Source: an uncultured Acidobacteriota bacterium
GTDB taxonomy: Bacteria > Acidobacteriota > Polarisedimenticolia > Polarisedimenticolales > Polarisedimenticolaceae
Direction of reading: 5' to 3'
Length of the DNA stretch: 34,008 nt
Assembly: GCA_945787955.1 (NCBI GenBank)
Contig: CALZKF010000009.1
Span: forward strand, 4,648 to 38,655
In this document: one piece after another, positions 18,658 to 28,225 of the stretch
How the letters are laid out: every line of letters begins with the position of its first letter
Position numbering within the stretch: position 1 is the first letter of the stretch
Made by a program: the position numbers and the translations under genes
Notes under the pieces: generated by a model
What the model was told of the DNA's origin: nothing
What the model saw: only the letters and a program-made list of their open reading frames with translations
Database searches by the model: none

Positions 18658-21309
18658 ATGGAATTGGCGAAGGAATACCGACCGGGACCGGTTGAGGAAC
18701 GGTGGCTGCGTGAATGGGAAGCGGCCGGCCTGTTCCGGGGAGATCCTGACAGCGGAAAGCAGCCTTTCTGCATGGTCATCCCGCCCCCCAATGTGACCGG
18801 CAACCTGCATATCGGCCATGTCCTGGTTTACACCCTCCATGATGTCATGGCGCGATGGAAGCGCATGCAGGGCTTCGACGTTCTGTGGCTGCCTGGAACC
18901 GACCATGCCGGCATCGCGACCCAGATGGTGTTTGAGCGGACACTGGCCGCAGAAAAGAAGCACCGCAGCGATCTCGGCAGGGCCGAGTTCGAGAAGCGGA
19001 TCTGGGAGTGGAAAGAGACTTACGAAAAACGGATCATTGAATCTCTGAGACTGCTGGGATCGTCCTGTGACTGGGGACGGCAACGGTTCACCCTGGACGA
19101 GGGCCTGTCCGGTGCGGTCCGCACGGTGTTCTGCCGGCTGTACGAGGAAGGCCTCATATACCGGGACAGGTACATCGTGAACTGGTGCCCCCGGTGTCAT
19201 ACCGCGATTTCCGACCTGGAAACCGAGCACAAGCCGGTTCCCGGAAAGCTCTATACCGTGCGCTATCCGGCGGAAGACGGTTCCGGCGACGGTATCCGGG
19301 TCGCCACCACCAGGCCGGAAACCATGTTCGGCGACGTCGCGGTGGCGGTGCACCCTGACGACGAGCGCTATAGCGCCATGGTCGGCCTGCAGGTCCGCCT
19401 GCCCCTCACCGGCAGGACCATCCCGGTCATCGCCGATCCGTTCGTGGAACGGGAGTTCGGAACCGGAGCGGTGAAGATCACGCCGGCCCATGACCCCAAC
19501 GACTTCGAGGCCGGCAGGCGCAACGATCTTCCGGAAGTGGTCGCCCTGGACAACGACGGCCGCATGACGTCCGCTGCGGGGCGCTTTGAAGGACTCGACC
19601 GGTTTGAGGCCCGGAAGGCGGTGGTCGAGGCGCTTGAGCGGGAAGGGGTGCTGCTCGAGGTCGAAGACCATGATCACGCCGTAGGCCACTGCCAGCGCTG
19701 CCATACCATGATCGAACCGTTGGTCTCCAAACAATGGTTCCTGAAAATTCAAACTCTGGCCGAACCGGCGATCCGGGCGGTGGAAGAGGGCCGGACCGAA
19801 TTCATCCCCGGCTCCTGGGCCAAGACCTATTTCGAATGGATGCGAAACATCCACGACTGGTGTATCTCCAGGCAGCTCTGGTGGGGCCATCGCATCCCGG
19901 CGTGGTACTGCGATCCGTGCGGCGAAACGTTCGTCCTCGAGAACGACCCCGAGAGCTGCCCGAAATGCACCGGAGCCCTGCGCCGTGACGAGGATGTCCT
20001 GGATACCTGGTTCTCCTCGGCGCTGTGGCCGTTCTCCACAATGGGCTGGCCGGAACAGACCCGGGATCTGGAACATTACTACCCGACACAGTTGCTGATC
20101 ACCGGCTTCGACATCATTTTTTTCTGGGTCGCCCGCATGATCATGATGGGCATGAAGTTCATGGATGATGTCCCGTTCCGGCACGTGTACATCCATGGCC
20201 TGGTCCGGGACTCCGCCGGACAGAAAATGTCCAAATCCAAAGGCAACACGGTGGACCCGGCGGAATTGCAGGAACGCTACGGCACCGATGCGGTGCGACT
20301 CTTCATGGCGATCCAGGCCAGCCCGGGCAGCGACATCCCTCTGGATTCGGAGCGGATGGAAGGTTATCGCGCCTTCGCCAATAAACTTTGGAACGCATGC
20401 CGTTTCGCCATGATGCGCCTTGGGGACGCCAGCGTGCGTCTCAGCTTCCGCGCCGAGGATCTATCGCGAGTGGATCGCTGGATTCTGTCCCGGGCCGACC
20501 GCCTGGTTCAGGAGGTTGACAAGGCTCTGGAGCAGTTCCGAGTCGACCGGGCATCCGATGCCCTGTACCACTTCGTCTGGCACGAGTTCTGTGACTGGTA
20601 CATCGAATTCGTCAAACCGGATCTGTCCGCCGCAAGCGGCGGCAAACGTACCGAGACCTCCAAGGCGGTGCTGCAGACCGTGCTGGACCGCCTGTTGCGA
20701 ATGCTGCACCCTTTCATGCCGTTCATCACCGAGGAACTCTGGGAGAAGCTCCCAAGAGACGCAACCCATCTGGCGGTGGCGACCTGGCCGGTTGCCGATG
20801 GCGGCTGGATCGATGACCAAGCCGAACAGGACATCCAGCTTCTGAAGGAGCTGATCGCAAGGGTCCGGAACCTCCGCGCCGAATCCCGGATCGATCCCGG
20901 CAAGAGAGTTGAACTGCTGGTGCATCCGAATACCGCCGAAGGAGGAGCACTGGTCAAGGATGAGGCCGATCGCATCGCCGCCCTGGTGCGGGCTTCGTCG
21001 GTCCGGCTGGTGGACGGCTTCGAGGACGGTCAAATCGCGGCCAGGGGAGTCAGCACCGGGTTTGCGCTGGCGATTCCCCTCAAGGGACTTCTGGATCTGG
21101 ACGCCGAGCGGAGCCGTCTGGACAAGGAACTGGCCAAGGCCGAGAAAGAGCTCAAAGGCCGGGAGAAGAAGCTCCACAACCCGTCGTTCATGGAACGGGC
21201 GCCGGCGGAGGTGATCGAGAAGGAGCGGGCTCTCTGCTCGGAACTGCATGAGAAGGTCGCCCGATTCCGGGCTTCAATCAGGAACCTGGAGGGAGGGGCC
21301 ATCCCGTGA
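18658..21309 (+). CDS. valS: Valine--tRNA ligase
   Basis: ValRS charges tRNA-Val. The 883-residue class I enzyme has [15 protein letters not shown] with HIGH at 51-54, an editing domain (about 190-340) with [17 protein letters not shown] and the [15 protein letters not shown] stretch, the KMSKS loop at 523-527 (QKMSKSKGN), the anticodon-binding domain and a C-terminal coiled coil (about 810-880). CxxC pairs at about 418-440 (YCDPCG and CPKC) suggest a zinc ribbon. The ATG at 18658 is chosen since the family motif [11 protein letters not shown] follows it. It overlaps nadC by GTGA. Confidence 0.98.
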   Translation: MELAKEYRPGPVEERWLREWEAAGLFRGDPDSGKQPFCMVIPPPNVTGNLHIGHVLVYTLHDVMARWKRMQGFDVLWLPGTDHAGIATQMVFERTLAAEKKHRSDLGRAEFEKRIWEWKETYEKRIIESLRLLGSSCDWGRQRFTLDEGLSGAVRTVFCRLYEEGLIYRDRYIVNWCPRCHTAISDLETEHKPVPGKLYTVRYPAEDGSGDGIRVATTRPETMFGDVAVAVHPDDERYSAMVGLQVRLPLTGRTIPVIADPFVEREFGTGAVKITPAHDPNDFEAGRRNDLPEVVALDNDGRMTSAAGRFEGLDRFEARKAVVEALEREGVLLEVEDHDHAVGHCQRCHTMIEPLVSKQWFLKIQTLAEPAIRAVEEGRTEFIPGSWAKTYFEWMRNIHDWCISRQLWWGHRIPAWYCDPCGETFVLENDPESCPKCTGALRRDEDVLDTWFSSALWPFSTMGWPEQTRDLEHYYPTQLLITGFDIIFFWVARMIMMGMKFMDDVPFRHVYIHGLVRDSAGQKMSKSKGNTVDPAELQERYGTDAVRLFMAIQASPGSDIPLDSERMEGYRAFANKLWNACRFAMMRLGDASVRLSFRAEDLSRVDRWILSRADRLVQEVDKALEQFRVDRASDALYHFVWHEFCDWYIEFVKPDLSAASGGKRTETSKAVLQTVLDRLLRMLHPFMPFITEELWEKLPRDATHLAVATWPVADGGWIDDQAEQDIQLLKELIARVRNLRAESRIDPGKRVELLVHPNTAEGGALVKDEADRIAALVRASSVRLVDGFEDGQIAARGVSTGFALAIPLKGLLDLDAERSRLDKELAKAEKELKGREKKLHNPSFMERAPAEVIEKERALCSELHEKVARFRASIRNLEGGAIP

Positions 21310-22163
21310 TCGAACGCCCCTCCAAGGCGGCGGTGGACCGTATCGTAGCGGCGGCCCTGGCCGAGGATCTTGACCTGGCCGGTGACATCACCACCGCGGC
21401 GGTGATCCCGAAGAGCAGCACCGCATCGGCGAGGATCGTGGCCCGCAGCGATCTTGTGGTAGCCGGCCTTGCCGTCGCCTGCGGTGTTTTCCGGCACCTG
21501 GATCGTGATCGGTTAACGATTGCCGCCGCGTTTCGGGATGGGGACGAGGCCACCTGCGGTGAACTCCTGGCGACCGTTCAGGGCGACGCGGCGGCGATCC
21601 TGACAGGCGAGCGCACCGCGTTGAACATCCTTGGACGTATGTCCGGGGTAGCGACCGGCACACGGGCCGCGGTGCGGGAGGTCGAGGGCACCGGGGCGGT
21701 GATCCTGGACACCCGCAAGACCATGCCCGGTCTCCGTGAACTGGACAAGTACGCCGTGGCGGCCGGAGGGGGGACCAACCACCGTCTCGGCCTGTACGAC
21801 GCGATCATGATCAAGGATACGCATCTCGGTGTGACCGGGTCGGTGTCTGATGCCGTACGGGCCGCTCTGGCGGCGGGACACGATCCCGGGATCATCACCG
21901 CCGAGGTCCGTTCCGCGGCACAATTGCGGGAAGCAATGGCAGCCGGGGCCGGTCGAGCGCTTTTGGACAATATGACCCTGGCCGCCCTCAGGGAGTGCGT
22001 GACCATCGGCAAGGGCAGGATCGTCCTGGAAGCTTCCGGAGGTCTCCGTCCCGGGAACCTTCGGCCGGTTGCGGAAACCGGGATCGAGTTTTTGAGTCTC
22101 GGGTGGTTGACCCACTCCGCACCGTCCGCTGATGTCGCCATGGAAATCGCCGGCGACTGGTGA
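21306..22163 (+). CDS. nadC: Nicotinate-nucleotide pyrophosphorylase (carboxylating)
   Basis: NadC converts quinolinate and PRPP to nicotinate mononucleotide, carbon dioxide and pyrophosphate in de novo NAD synthesis. The 285-residue protein has the usual N-terminal sandwich domain with [16 protein letters not shown], then the barrel with [14 protein letters not shown], the substrate-binding [18 protein letters not shown] and [20 protein letters not shown], and the late [10 protein letters not shown] phosphate loop. The GTG start overlaps the valS stop by 4 bases and its own stop overlaps birA by 4, so translation is likely coupled. nadA and nadB are not present here. Confidence 0.97.
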   Translation: MIERPSKAAVDRIVAAALAEDLDLAGDITTAAVIPKSSTASARIVARSDLVVAGLAVACGVFRHLDRDRLTIAAAFRDGDEATCGELLATVQGDAAAILTGERTALNILGRMSGVATGTRAAVREVEGTGAVILDTRKTMPGLRELDKYAVAAGGGTNHRLGLYDAIMIKDTHLGVTGSVSDAVRAALAAGHDPGIITAEVRSAAQLREAMAAGAGRALLDNMTLAALRECVTIGKGRIVLEASGGLRPGNLRPVAETGIEFLSLGWLTHSAPSADVAMEIAGDW

Positions 22164-22969
22164 CGCTTGCCGTGCTGGATGCAGAACGACTCCGAAGGCT
22201 GACCTGCACCGTTCCGCTAGTCACCCGTGTTTTCATATCCACCGAACTGGTATCGACCCAGGACGAGGCGCGGCGGTTGGCCGATGCCGGTGCTGCCGCG
22301 GGCACGGTGGTGATTGCACACCGTCAGAGCGCAGGCCGGGGCAGCCGCGGGCGGCGGTGGCATTCACCTGCAGGGGCCGGCCTTTACGTTTCCATCATTC
22401 TCACCCCGGCCGGGGATACGGCCACCCCGGCCCGCTGGACCCTGGGAGCATCCCTGGCCGTCTGCCGCGCCTGCCGCGAAGGTGCGGTGCCGGCCGAGAT
22501 CAGGTGGCCCAACGACATCCTGATCCGGGGCCGCAAGGCGGCCGGCATACTGGCGGAGTTGCGCGGCCGCCGGGAACATCCGGTACTGATCCTGGGGATC
22601 GGCGTCAACGTCTTTCAGGAATGCGGGGAATTCCCGTCGGAGCTGACGGCGACCAGCACGTCCCTCCGGATGGAAGGCGGAACGATCCTCGGCCGGGAGG
22701 AACTGGCCGGCTCGATCCTGGGACATCTCTCCACCATCGCCGGACTGATGTACCATGGCGATTGGCCGCAGGTGCGCGCAGACTGGATCGGCATGGCGAC
22801 CGGCATAGAGGGCAAGCCGGTGCGTATCCGTGATGAAGCCGGCATGGCGGCCGGCCTGCCGGGTATCACCGCAGGTGTGGATGACGGTGGTGCCTTGATC
22901 GTCCGCCTGGAGGACGGTTCGGATGCGGTGCTGCATTCATCCGAATCCCTCGTGCGATTGGAGGCTTGA
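22160..22969 (+). CDS. birA: Biotin--[acetyl-CoA-carboxylase] ligase
   Basis: The enzyme makes biotinyl-AMP and attaches biotin to the carrier subunit of acetyl-CoA carboxylase, the complex that includes accA at 129. The 269-residue chain has the biotin-binding GRGSRGRRW motif, RWPNDIL, KAAGILAE and GIGVNV, followed by a small SH3-like C-terminal domain. There is no N-terminal winged helix, so it is a monofunctional ligase and not a repressor. The GTG start overlaps nadC by 4 bases. Confidence 0.95.
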   Translation: MTLAVLDAERLRRLTCTVPLVTRVFISTELVSTQDEARRLADAGAAAGTVVIAHRQSAGRGSRGRRWHSPAGAGLYVSIILTPAGDTATPARWTLGASLAVCRACREGAVPAEIRWPNDILIRGRKAAGILAELRGRREHPVLILGIGVNVFQECGEFPSELTATSTSLRMEGGTILGREELAGSILGHLSTIAGLMYHGDWPQVRADWIGMATGIEGKPVRIRDEAGMAAGLPGITAGVDDGGALIVRLEDGSDAVLHSSESLVRLEA

Positions 22970-22972
22970 TCG

Positions 22973-23743
22973 ATGCTGCTGGCCATTGACGCCGGAAACA
23001 CCCATACCGTCTTCGGTCTGTTTTCCGGGTCGGAGTTGAAAGCCCTGTGGCGGATCGGAACGCGCAAGGAATTGACGCCGGACGAACTGGGTGCCTGGTT
23101 GCGGCTCCTCATCGGCGATGCCGGGTTCACCACCTCCGACATCGACGGGGTGATCGCCTGTTCGGTGGTTCCGGACATGAATACCGTGCTCACCGACACC
23201 GCCCGGAAGTGCTTCGGGAGGACGACGCTGTTTATCGGCCCCGGGATACGTACCGGAATGAAAATCCGGTACGAGAACCCCCACGAGGTCGGTGCGGACA
23301 GGATCGTAAACGCCGTGGCCGCCAAGGAGCGCCTGGGTGCCCCGGTGATGGTCCTGGATTTCGGGACCGCCACCACACTGGATGTGGTGGACGAAGATGG
23401 AGAGTACCTGGGCGGGGTGATCGCACCGGGCCTGGAAATTTCGGCGGAAGCCCTGTTCGAAAGAGCGGCGCGGTTGTCCCGCGTCGATATCCGCCGCCCG
23501 GAGCGATGCATCGGCCGCAATACCGAGGACAGCATCCGCTCCGGGCTGTTCTTCGGATACGCGGCCCTGGTGCGGGGGGTGGTCACCCGGGCCCGGGAGG
23601 AGCTCGGACAGGATGCTCCGGTGATCGCGACCGGCGGACTGGCGCCGGTGTTTGCAGGGGAACTTGATTTCCTCGAACAGATCGTACCGGGCCTGACTCT
23701 GGAAGGATTGCGGATCATCTGGGACAAGAACCACAAACGATGA
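22973..23743 (+). CDS. coaX: Type III pantothenate kinase
   Basis: CoaX phosphorylates pantothenate in the first step of coenzyme A synthesis. The 256-residue protein of the ASKHA fold shows LAIDAGNTHTVFGLF at the N terminus, the substrate segment NPHEVGADRIVNAVAA, DFGTATTLDVVD and GGVIAPGLEIS. This family does not need feedback control by CoA, unlike CoaA. It starts 3 bases after birA and ends with an ATGA overlap onto the phosphatase gene. The birA-coaX pairing is common in bacteria. Confidence 0.96.
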   Translation: MLLAIDAGNTHTVFGLFSGSELKALWRIGTRKELTPDELGAWLRLLIGDAGFTTSDIDGVIACSVVPDMNTVLTDTARKCFGRTTLFIGPGIRTGMKIRYENPHEVGADRIVNAVAAKERLGAPVMVLDFGTATTLDVVDEDGEYLGGVIAPGLEISAEALFERAARLSRVDIRRPERCIGRNTEDSIRSGLFFGYAALVRGVVTRAREELGQDAPVIATGGLAPVFAGELDFLEQIVPGLTLEGLRIIWDKNHKR

Positions 23744-24210
23744 GGATCCTGTTCATATGCAGCGGCAACATCTGTCGTAGCCCGATGGCGGCGGAATATG
23801 CCCGCCACCGGGCGGCCCAGGTCGGCCTCAGCCATCATCTGGTGGATTCCGCCGGCACCCTGGGTATCGAGGGCGCGCCGGCTTCCGGCGAGGCGGTGAC
23901 GGTCCTGCACGAACACGGCCTGGACCTCTCGTCCCACCGCTCCCGCGGTCTGCGCAGAAGCGACTTGACCGCTTCCGACATGGTTCTCGTGATGGAGCAC
24001 CGTCACCTGGAAGAACTGGAAGACCGGTTCACCGAGCGGGTAGGGGAGACCTACCTGCTGCGCGCCTTCGAGGACGGCCCCGACCCGACACCCGGCGCGC
24101 CGGACCTGGACGACCCGATCGGCTTGCCGCTCGAGAATTACCGGGCCAGGTTCGCGGAGATCCGCACCGCCGTGGACCATCTCATGATCCACCTCCGAAG
24201 CCTCCGGTAG
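23740..24210 (+). CDS. Low molecular weight protein-tyrosine (or arginine) phosphatase
   Basis: The 156-residue protein has the signature P-loop CSGNICRS with nucleophile Cys7 and Arg13, and the general-acid loop DLDDPIG with Asp125-Pro126. It should remove phosphate from tyrosine or arginine residues in proteins. Without a kinase or polysaccharide genes nearby, the substrate cannot be set. It overlaps coaX by ATGA and precedes a gene of unknown function by 5 bases, so it belongs to the valS-nadC-birA-coaX run. Confidence 0.92.
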   Translation: MRILFICSGNICRSPMAAEYARHRAAQVGLSHHLVDSAGTLGIEGAPASGEAVTVLHEHGLDLSSHRSRGLRRSDLTASDMVLVMEHRHLEELEDRFTERVGETYLLRAFEDGPDPTPGAPDLDDPIGLPLENYRARFAEIRTAVDHLMIHLRSLR

Positions 24211-24215
24211 TCGCC

Positions 24216-24803
24216 GTGGACCGGACCGTCCGACAGTACGTCCGTAAACTCGAGGATGCCCTGGCGCGCCGCGCCGAGGGTCCCCGGGTGTTCACGCAGA
24301 GGGACTACCGCCTGGCCACCCGATGGCATCAGGAAGGGGTTCCGGTCGGGCTGATCCTGGAGATCATGGAACGGCGGAAAGTTGCCGCCCGGGGCCTGTC
24401 CCAGGTAGCTGTCCGGGTGGAGGAGAGTTGGAGGGCGGTATGCGCCGGACGACTTGGTGACGGTGAACGCCAACCGATACCCGCTTCTCCGGAGGCTGGT
24501 CCGGAACGGCTGTTGGTGATGGCGGTGCAAGGCGCACCACCTTCCTCAAGGCTCCGTCGGCTGCTGCAGACACTTCTGGAGCAGCACCGTGCCGGAGCCT
24601 CTCCGGATGCTCTCGAGCGGATTCTCGAAGCGGAGCTTCCCGGGGCGGTCCCGCCGGAGCTGCTGCAGGAAGCCGAGAACGAGGCGAAACAAACACTGGA
24701 TCCCCATCGCGATCGCATGCCGCCGGAGGCTTTCAGAGAGACGGTTCGCAAAGGAGTTCTGGCCAGGTTGCGCCGTGTCGCCGGGATCCCGCAGCTGCGC
24801 TGA
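24216..24803 (+). CDS. Hypothetical protein
   Basis: I do not recognise this 195-residue protein as a named family. The start is a GTG 5 bases after the phosphatase stop, with no strong ribosome site, which suggests translational coupling. Near the N terminus is FTQRDYRLATRWHQEGVPVG followed by LILEIMERRK, a pattern I associate with uncharacterised helical proteins in which a helix-turn-like unit selects small helical bundles. The rest is rich in Ala, Arg, Glu and Leu and looks helical, with charged amphipathic stretches. There are no membrane segments, cysteine pairs or enzymatic motifs. Codon use matches its neighbours, so it is probably a real native gene. Confidence 0.7.
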   Translation: MDRTVRQYVRKLEDALARRAEGPRVFTQRDYRLATRWHQEGVPVGLILEIMERRKVAARGLSQVAVRVEESWRAVCAGRLGDGERQPIPASPEAGPERLLVMAVQGAPPSSRLRRLLQTLLEQHRAGASPDALERILEAELPGAVPPELLQEAENEAKQTLDPHRDRMPPEAFRETVRKGVLARLRRVAGIPQLR

Positions 24804-24870
24804 CAGGCTGGCCGTTGGAGTCCAGGCGCTGTAGACTGGCGGCCCCGTTCCCGCCTCCCGGGAATTCCTG

Positions 24871-27225
24871 TTGGCTTCCTTCGATCCGAAGCGCTATCCC
24901 TGCGTTGTCCTGGCCGGGTATTATCTCTCCGGCCGGACTCTGACCGCACTGCTGTCCGAACATGTAATGTTGGTCATTGCAGCTGCCGCTATTCTCGGAG
25001 TCGGCGCCGTATCGATCCTCCGTCGCCGTTCGCCGGGCGCCGCGGCGCTGCTCGCTGCAATGCTGTTCGTTCTCGGCGTGGCCCATGGAAGTGCCGACCT
25101 CCACGAAGGCGACAGCGGTGTCCCGTTCGTCGAGAAGGAATGGACCGGCCGTGTCTTGGAAATGCCCGAGCGCTCGGTGGCAGGGGACTCGATCCTGCGG
25201 CTGGATGCCGGTGGCCGGGTCTTACGCTTGAAGGTTCGGCCATCCCCCCGAACGGCGGAACGGCGGCTTATGGCTCTGCGAACAGGCGACCGGGTCCGGG
25301 TCTGGGCGCGCACCGGCCTGCCTGCACCGCTTGCAAATCCGGGGGCTGACTATCCCGGCCGGGCCCTGCGGTCTGGCGGGATCCACCGTGTCGGAACGGT
25401 GAAAAGCGCACGGCTGGTGGAGTTGCTGGCGTCGGGTGAACCGGGATTGCTGCGAGGGGTGGACCACGCCCGATCCCGTTTCCGGGCCGGACTGGATCGG
25501 ATCGGCAAGGCAGACCCCGAGGTCCGCGGTTTGCTGGGGGCGATGCTCCTGGGCGACCGGGCGGGCCTGCCGGTGGAAACTGTGGAGCGTCTCCGTTCCG
25601 CCGGGCTCGTCCATCTGATCGCCGTGAGCGGCCTGCACGTAGGACTGATCCTGCTCCTGGTGCTGGGCGCCCTCCACCGCCTGCCGCTGCCGCTGCGGTT
25701 CCGCCCGATCGTGGCGCCCCTGCTCCTGGGCGGCCTTGTCCTCCTGATCGGCACGGCCGCTTCGATTCTGAGAGCGGCCGCCATGGCGTTGATCGCAGTG
25801 TGGGGCAGGCGGTTCGGCCGGGGAGGCGAACCGCTCAACAGCCTGTCGGCTGTCGGCCTGCTCCTGGTTTTTATGCAACCTGCATCGATCCACAACGCCG
25901 GGTTCAAGCTGAGTTTCGCCGCCACGGCAGGCATCCTGCTCGCATACCGGCCTCTGAGGCGTGTCCTGCCGCTCCCAGGGTTCCCCGGGGTTCCAGCGGC
26001 GATTTCCGCCGCCGCCTATCTGGCTACCGCACCTTGGACCGCGGCTCTGTTCGGGACGGTAGCTCCGGTCTCACTGCTGTCCAATCTGGTCAGTGCACCG
26101 TTATGCGGCCTGATCTTGATGACCGGCTACCCGGCCATGGTTCTGGCTGCCCTGGGACTGCCGACCCTGGGCACCGGCGGTCTCGCGGTTGCGGGCTGCC
26201 GCGGGCTGGTCCGCATGGCCGAACTGTCGCCGGAATCGGTCCTGCAGGTACCGGGGCCGTCACCGGCGGTGATCGCCGGCCTGTTGGCCTCCGTCCCTCT
26301 GCTGACAGGATGCCGCAGTGCCGGACGGCGAACCGCCCTCCTGCTGGTGCTGGCACTCGCCTTGACCTGCCTTCATCTCGGCAAACCGCCGGTGTTGCTT
26401 CCTTCGGGAGTGCTGGAGGTGACGGTGCCTGACGTGGGGCAGGGCCAGACAGTACTGGTCCGCAGCGGGGCGGGGGCGTTGCTGGTTGACGCCGGAGGGT
26501 CCCGGTCTCCCACATTCGATGTCGGTGCACGGGTGGTGGCGCCTCAACTGGCCGGTATCGGTATCCACCGGCTGGATGTTCTGGCGATCAGCCATGAACA
26601 TCTGGATCATGCCGGCGGCGCCGCGGCTATCCTGAAACGGTTCGAGGTCGGCAGGCTCTGGCTCGTGCCTGGAACCCTGGACCGGCCGGCCATCCGGCCT
26701 CTGGTGGAACTGGCCCACAGGCGTAAAGTGCCGGTGGTACTGGCAGGCAGGGGGGCCGTACACCGTGGACGGGACTGGACCCTCGCGTCCCTCCATCCCG
26801 GGGAGGACTCATCCCGCCTCTCGGTGAACGACAGATCCCTGGTCTTGAAAATCGATGCGGAGTACGGCAGCGTGCTGATTCCCGGTGACCTTGGCGCCGA
26901 GGGGGAGTACGCCATGCTGGATTGCGAGCGCTTGCCCGTACTGCTGGACGCAGACCTGCTGATTGCGGGCCACCACGGAGCCGCAGGCGGTTCCTCGACC
27001 GGTTACCTGGCGGCGGTTTCACCCCAGGCGGTCCTCATCTCGGCCGGGAAAGGGAACCGCTTCGGTCATCCGGACCCTGGAACGGTGGCCCGATTCAGGG
27101 CGGCCGGCGCCACCGTGGGATCCACAGACCGGGACGGCCTCCTCAAATGGCGGATTGACCGCCGCGGCTGGGTGCTTACGGGATATAGGTCAGGGGGTTC
27201 GGCAGGAAAGAGAACAGGAAGATAA
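24871..27225 (+). CDS. DNA internalization-related competence protein ComEC/Rec2
   Basis: ComEC forms the inner-membrane channel for single-stranded DNA uptake. The 784-residue protein has two N-terminal hydrophobic segments, an OB-like DUF4131 region (about 85-175), the polytopic competence domain (about 200-500) with LLGAMLLGDRAGLP and HLIAVSGLHVGLIL, and a C-terminal metallo-beta-lactamase-like domain (about 515-770). The latter starts with VTVPDVGQGQTVLVR and has SHEHLDHAGG, IPGDLGAEGE and GHHGAAGGSS, so its metal-site residues are intact. The start is a TTG, the least certain point; the next in-frame ATG at 24967 would remove the first membrane segment. Its 3' end overlaps the M50 gene by 50 bases. 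Confidence 0.92.
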   Translation: MASFDPKRYPCVVLAGYYLSGRTLTALLSEHVMLVIAAAAILGVGAVSILRRRSPGAAALLAAMLFVLGVAHGSADLHEGDSGVPFVEKEWTGRVLEMPERSVAGDSILRLDAGGRVLRLKVRPSPRTAERRLMALRTGDRVRVWARTGLPAPLANPGADYPGRALRSGGIHRVGTVKSARLVELLASGEPGLLRGVDHARSRFRAGLDRIGKADPEVRGLLGAMLLGDRAGLPVETVERLRSAGLVHLIAVSGLHVGLILLLVLGALHRLPLPLRFRPIVAPLLLGGLVLLIGTAASILRAAAMALIAVWGRRFGRGGEPLNSLSAVGLLLVFMQPASIHNAGFKLSFAATAGILLAYRPLRRVLPLPGFPGVPAAISAAAYLATAPWTAALFGTVAPVSLLSNLVSAPLCGLILMTGYPAMVLAALGLPTLGTGGLAVAGCRGLVRMAELSPESVLQVPGPSPAVIAGLLASVPLLTGCRSAGRRTALLLVLALALTCLHLGKPPVLLPSGVLEVTVPDVGQGQTVLVRSGAGALLVDAGGSRSPTFDVGARVVAPQLAGIGIHRLDVLAISHEHLDHAGGAAAILKRFEVGRLWLVPGTLDRPAIRPLVELAHRRKVPVVLAGRGAVHRGRDWTLASLHPGEDSSRLSVNDRSLVLKIDAEYGSVLIPGDLGAEGEYAMLDCERLPVLLDADLLIAGHHGAAGGSSTGYLAAVSPQAVLISAGKGNRFGHPDPGTVARFRAAGATVGSTDRDGLLKWRIDRRGWVLTGYRSGGSAGKRTGR

Positions 27226-28072
27226 GCAGAAGAGCGATGCCGACCCACCGCCTTGCCGCTCCCAGCTCCCCGCCCTCGTACACCAGCCTCGGGTGCCGGT
27301 TGCGCATGAACAACAGCACCAGGAACCACAGGTTGTACACCGAGGGCGTCCGCGAGGTCCAGGTTGTGTATACGATCCAGCTCCCCAGCAACCCGATGGT
27401 CCCCCACGACAGCAGCCGGTGCATCCGTCTCGATATGGAATAGGCCACATGGCCGCCGTCCAGCTGTCCTACAGGAAACAGATTCAGGGTGGTCAGGAAC
27501 AGCCCGAACCAGCCGGCGAAGAACAACGGATCCAGCATGATGTCGGATCTGCCCAGGAGGAGATGGGTCAGGAGAGAGTTCCCGAAGCTGAAGAACCCTC
27601 CTGAAAAGGTTTCCGGCACCGGAACAGCCGTTCCGGCGCTGACAAGCAGTACCGGAACCGTAACGAAGAAGCCGGCCAGGGGGCCGGCGGCTGCAATATC
27701 GAACAAAGCCTTGCGGTGGGGGATCGGACTCCGTATCCGGATCACGGCGCCGAAGGTTCCGAACATCAGGAGGGGAGCCGGGATGAAAAAAGGCAGGGTG
27801 GCGGATACGCGGTACCGTCTGCAGGCCAGGTAATGACCGATTTCATGGGCGAACAGGATCGCCATCATGGAGGCCGCGAACGGGACGGAAGGGACCAGTG
27901 CGGCCGGTGTGAACGGGATCCGCCAGAACGGGATTTCCGCCAGTTGCGAGGGGATGCCGGCGAACCAGAACGCTCCGGAAACAAGGACCGACCAGGCGGT
28001 AAACAGGAACAACAGGCTATGGAGCCAGACGCGGTTGCCCCTTTTCCGGATTGTGGCGGTCGCTTGCTCCAT
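27176..28072 (-). CDS. Site-2 protease family (M50) membrane metalloprotease
   Basis: Site-2 proteases cut membrane proteins within the bilayer. The 298-residue protein is mostly hydrophobic with around seven segments. Zinc ligands are in HEIGH (76-80), and the third ligand is in NLFPVGQLDGGH (197-208). No PDZ or CBS domain is seen. The ATG at 28072 has no ribosome site; a TATAAT box ends only 7 bases upstream, which points to a leaderless message. The gene converges on comEC with 50 overlapping bases and diverges from the PEGA gene. Confidence 0.92.
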   Translation of the reverse strand: MEQATATIRKRGNRVWLHSLLFLFTAWSVLVSGAFWFAGIPSQLAEIPFWRIPFTPAALVPSVPFAASMMAILFAHEIGHYLACRRYRVSATLPFFIPAPLLMFGTFGAVIRIRSPIPHRKALFDIAAAGPLAGFFVTVPVLLVSAGTAVPVPETFSGGFFSFGNSLLTHLLLGRSDIMLDPLFFAGWFGLFLTTLNLFPVGQLDGGHVAYSISRRMHRLLSWGTIGLLGSWIVYTTWTSRTPSVYNLWFLVLLFMRNRHPRLVYEGGELGAARRWVGIALLLIFLFSFLPNPLTYIP

Positions 28073-28079
28073 CCGTCGG

Positions 28080-28085
28080 ATTATA
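28080..28085 (-). promoter_or_regulatory. -10 element (TATAAT) for a leaderless M50 transcript
   Basis: On the reverse strand a perfect TATAAT ends 7 bases before the ATG at 28072-28070. Transcription would begin at or next to the start codon, and no Shine-Dalgarno sequence lies between. No -35 match is seen at 17 bases, where an inverted repeat lies instead. Confidence 0.5.
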
Positions 28086-28091
28086 GCCCAC

Positions 28092-28113
28092 GCTGTCCCT
28101 TGGAGTGGACAGC
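28092..28113. repeat. Inverted repeat over the -35 region of the M50 promoter
   Basis: GCTGTCC at 28092-28098 and GGACAGC at 28107-28113 are perfect 7-base arms around an 8-base centre. It covers the place where the -35 element of the reverse-strand promoter should be, and lies 113 bases before the PEGA gene on the other strand. No T-run follows on either side, so it is not an intrinsic terminator; an operator or activator site is more likely. Confidence 0.45.
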
Positions 28114-28225
28114 CGGTGTGCTCCCTGAAGGACCTTCCCGGCGGTGGGGCTCCGGCTTCCGGCAGCTTTGTGCGGTATGTTTATTGCATGCTTCTTTGAT
28201 GGATCTTGACCGCCGGAGGTGGATG

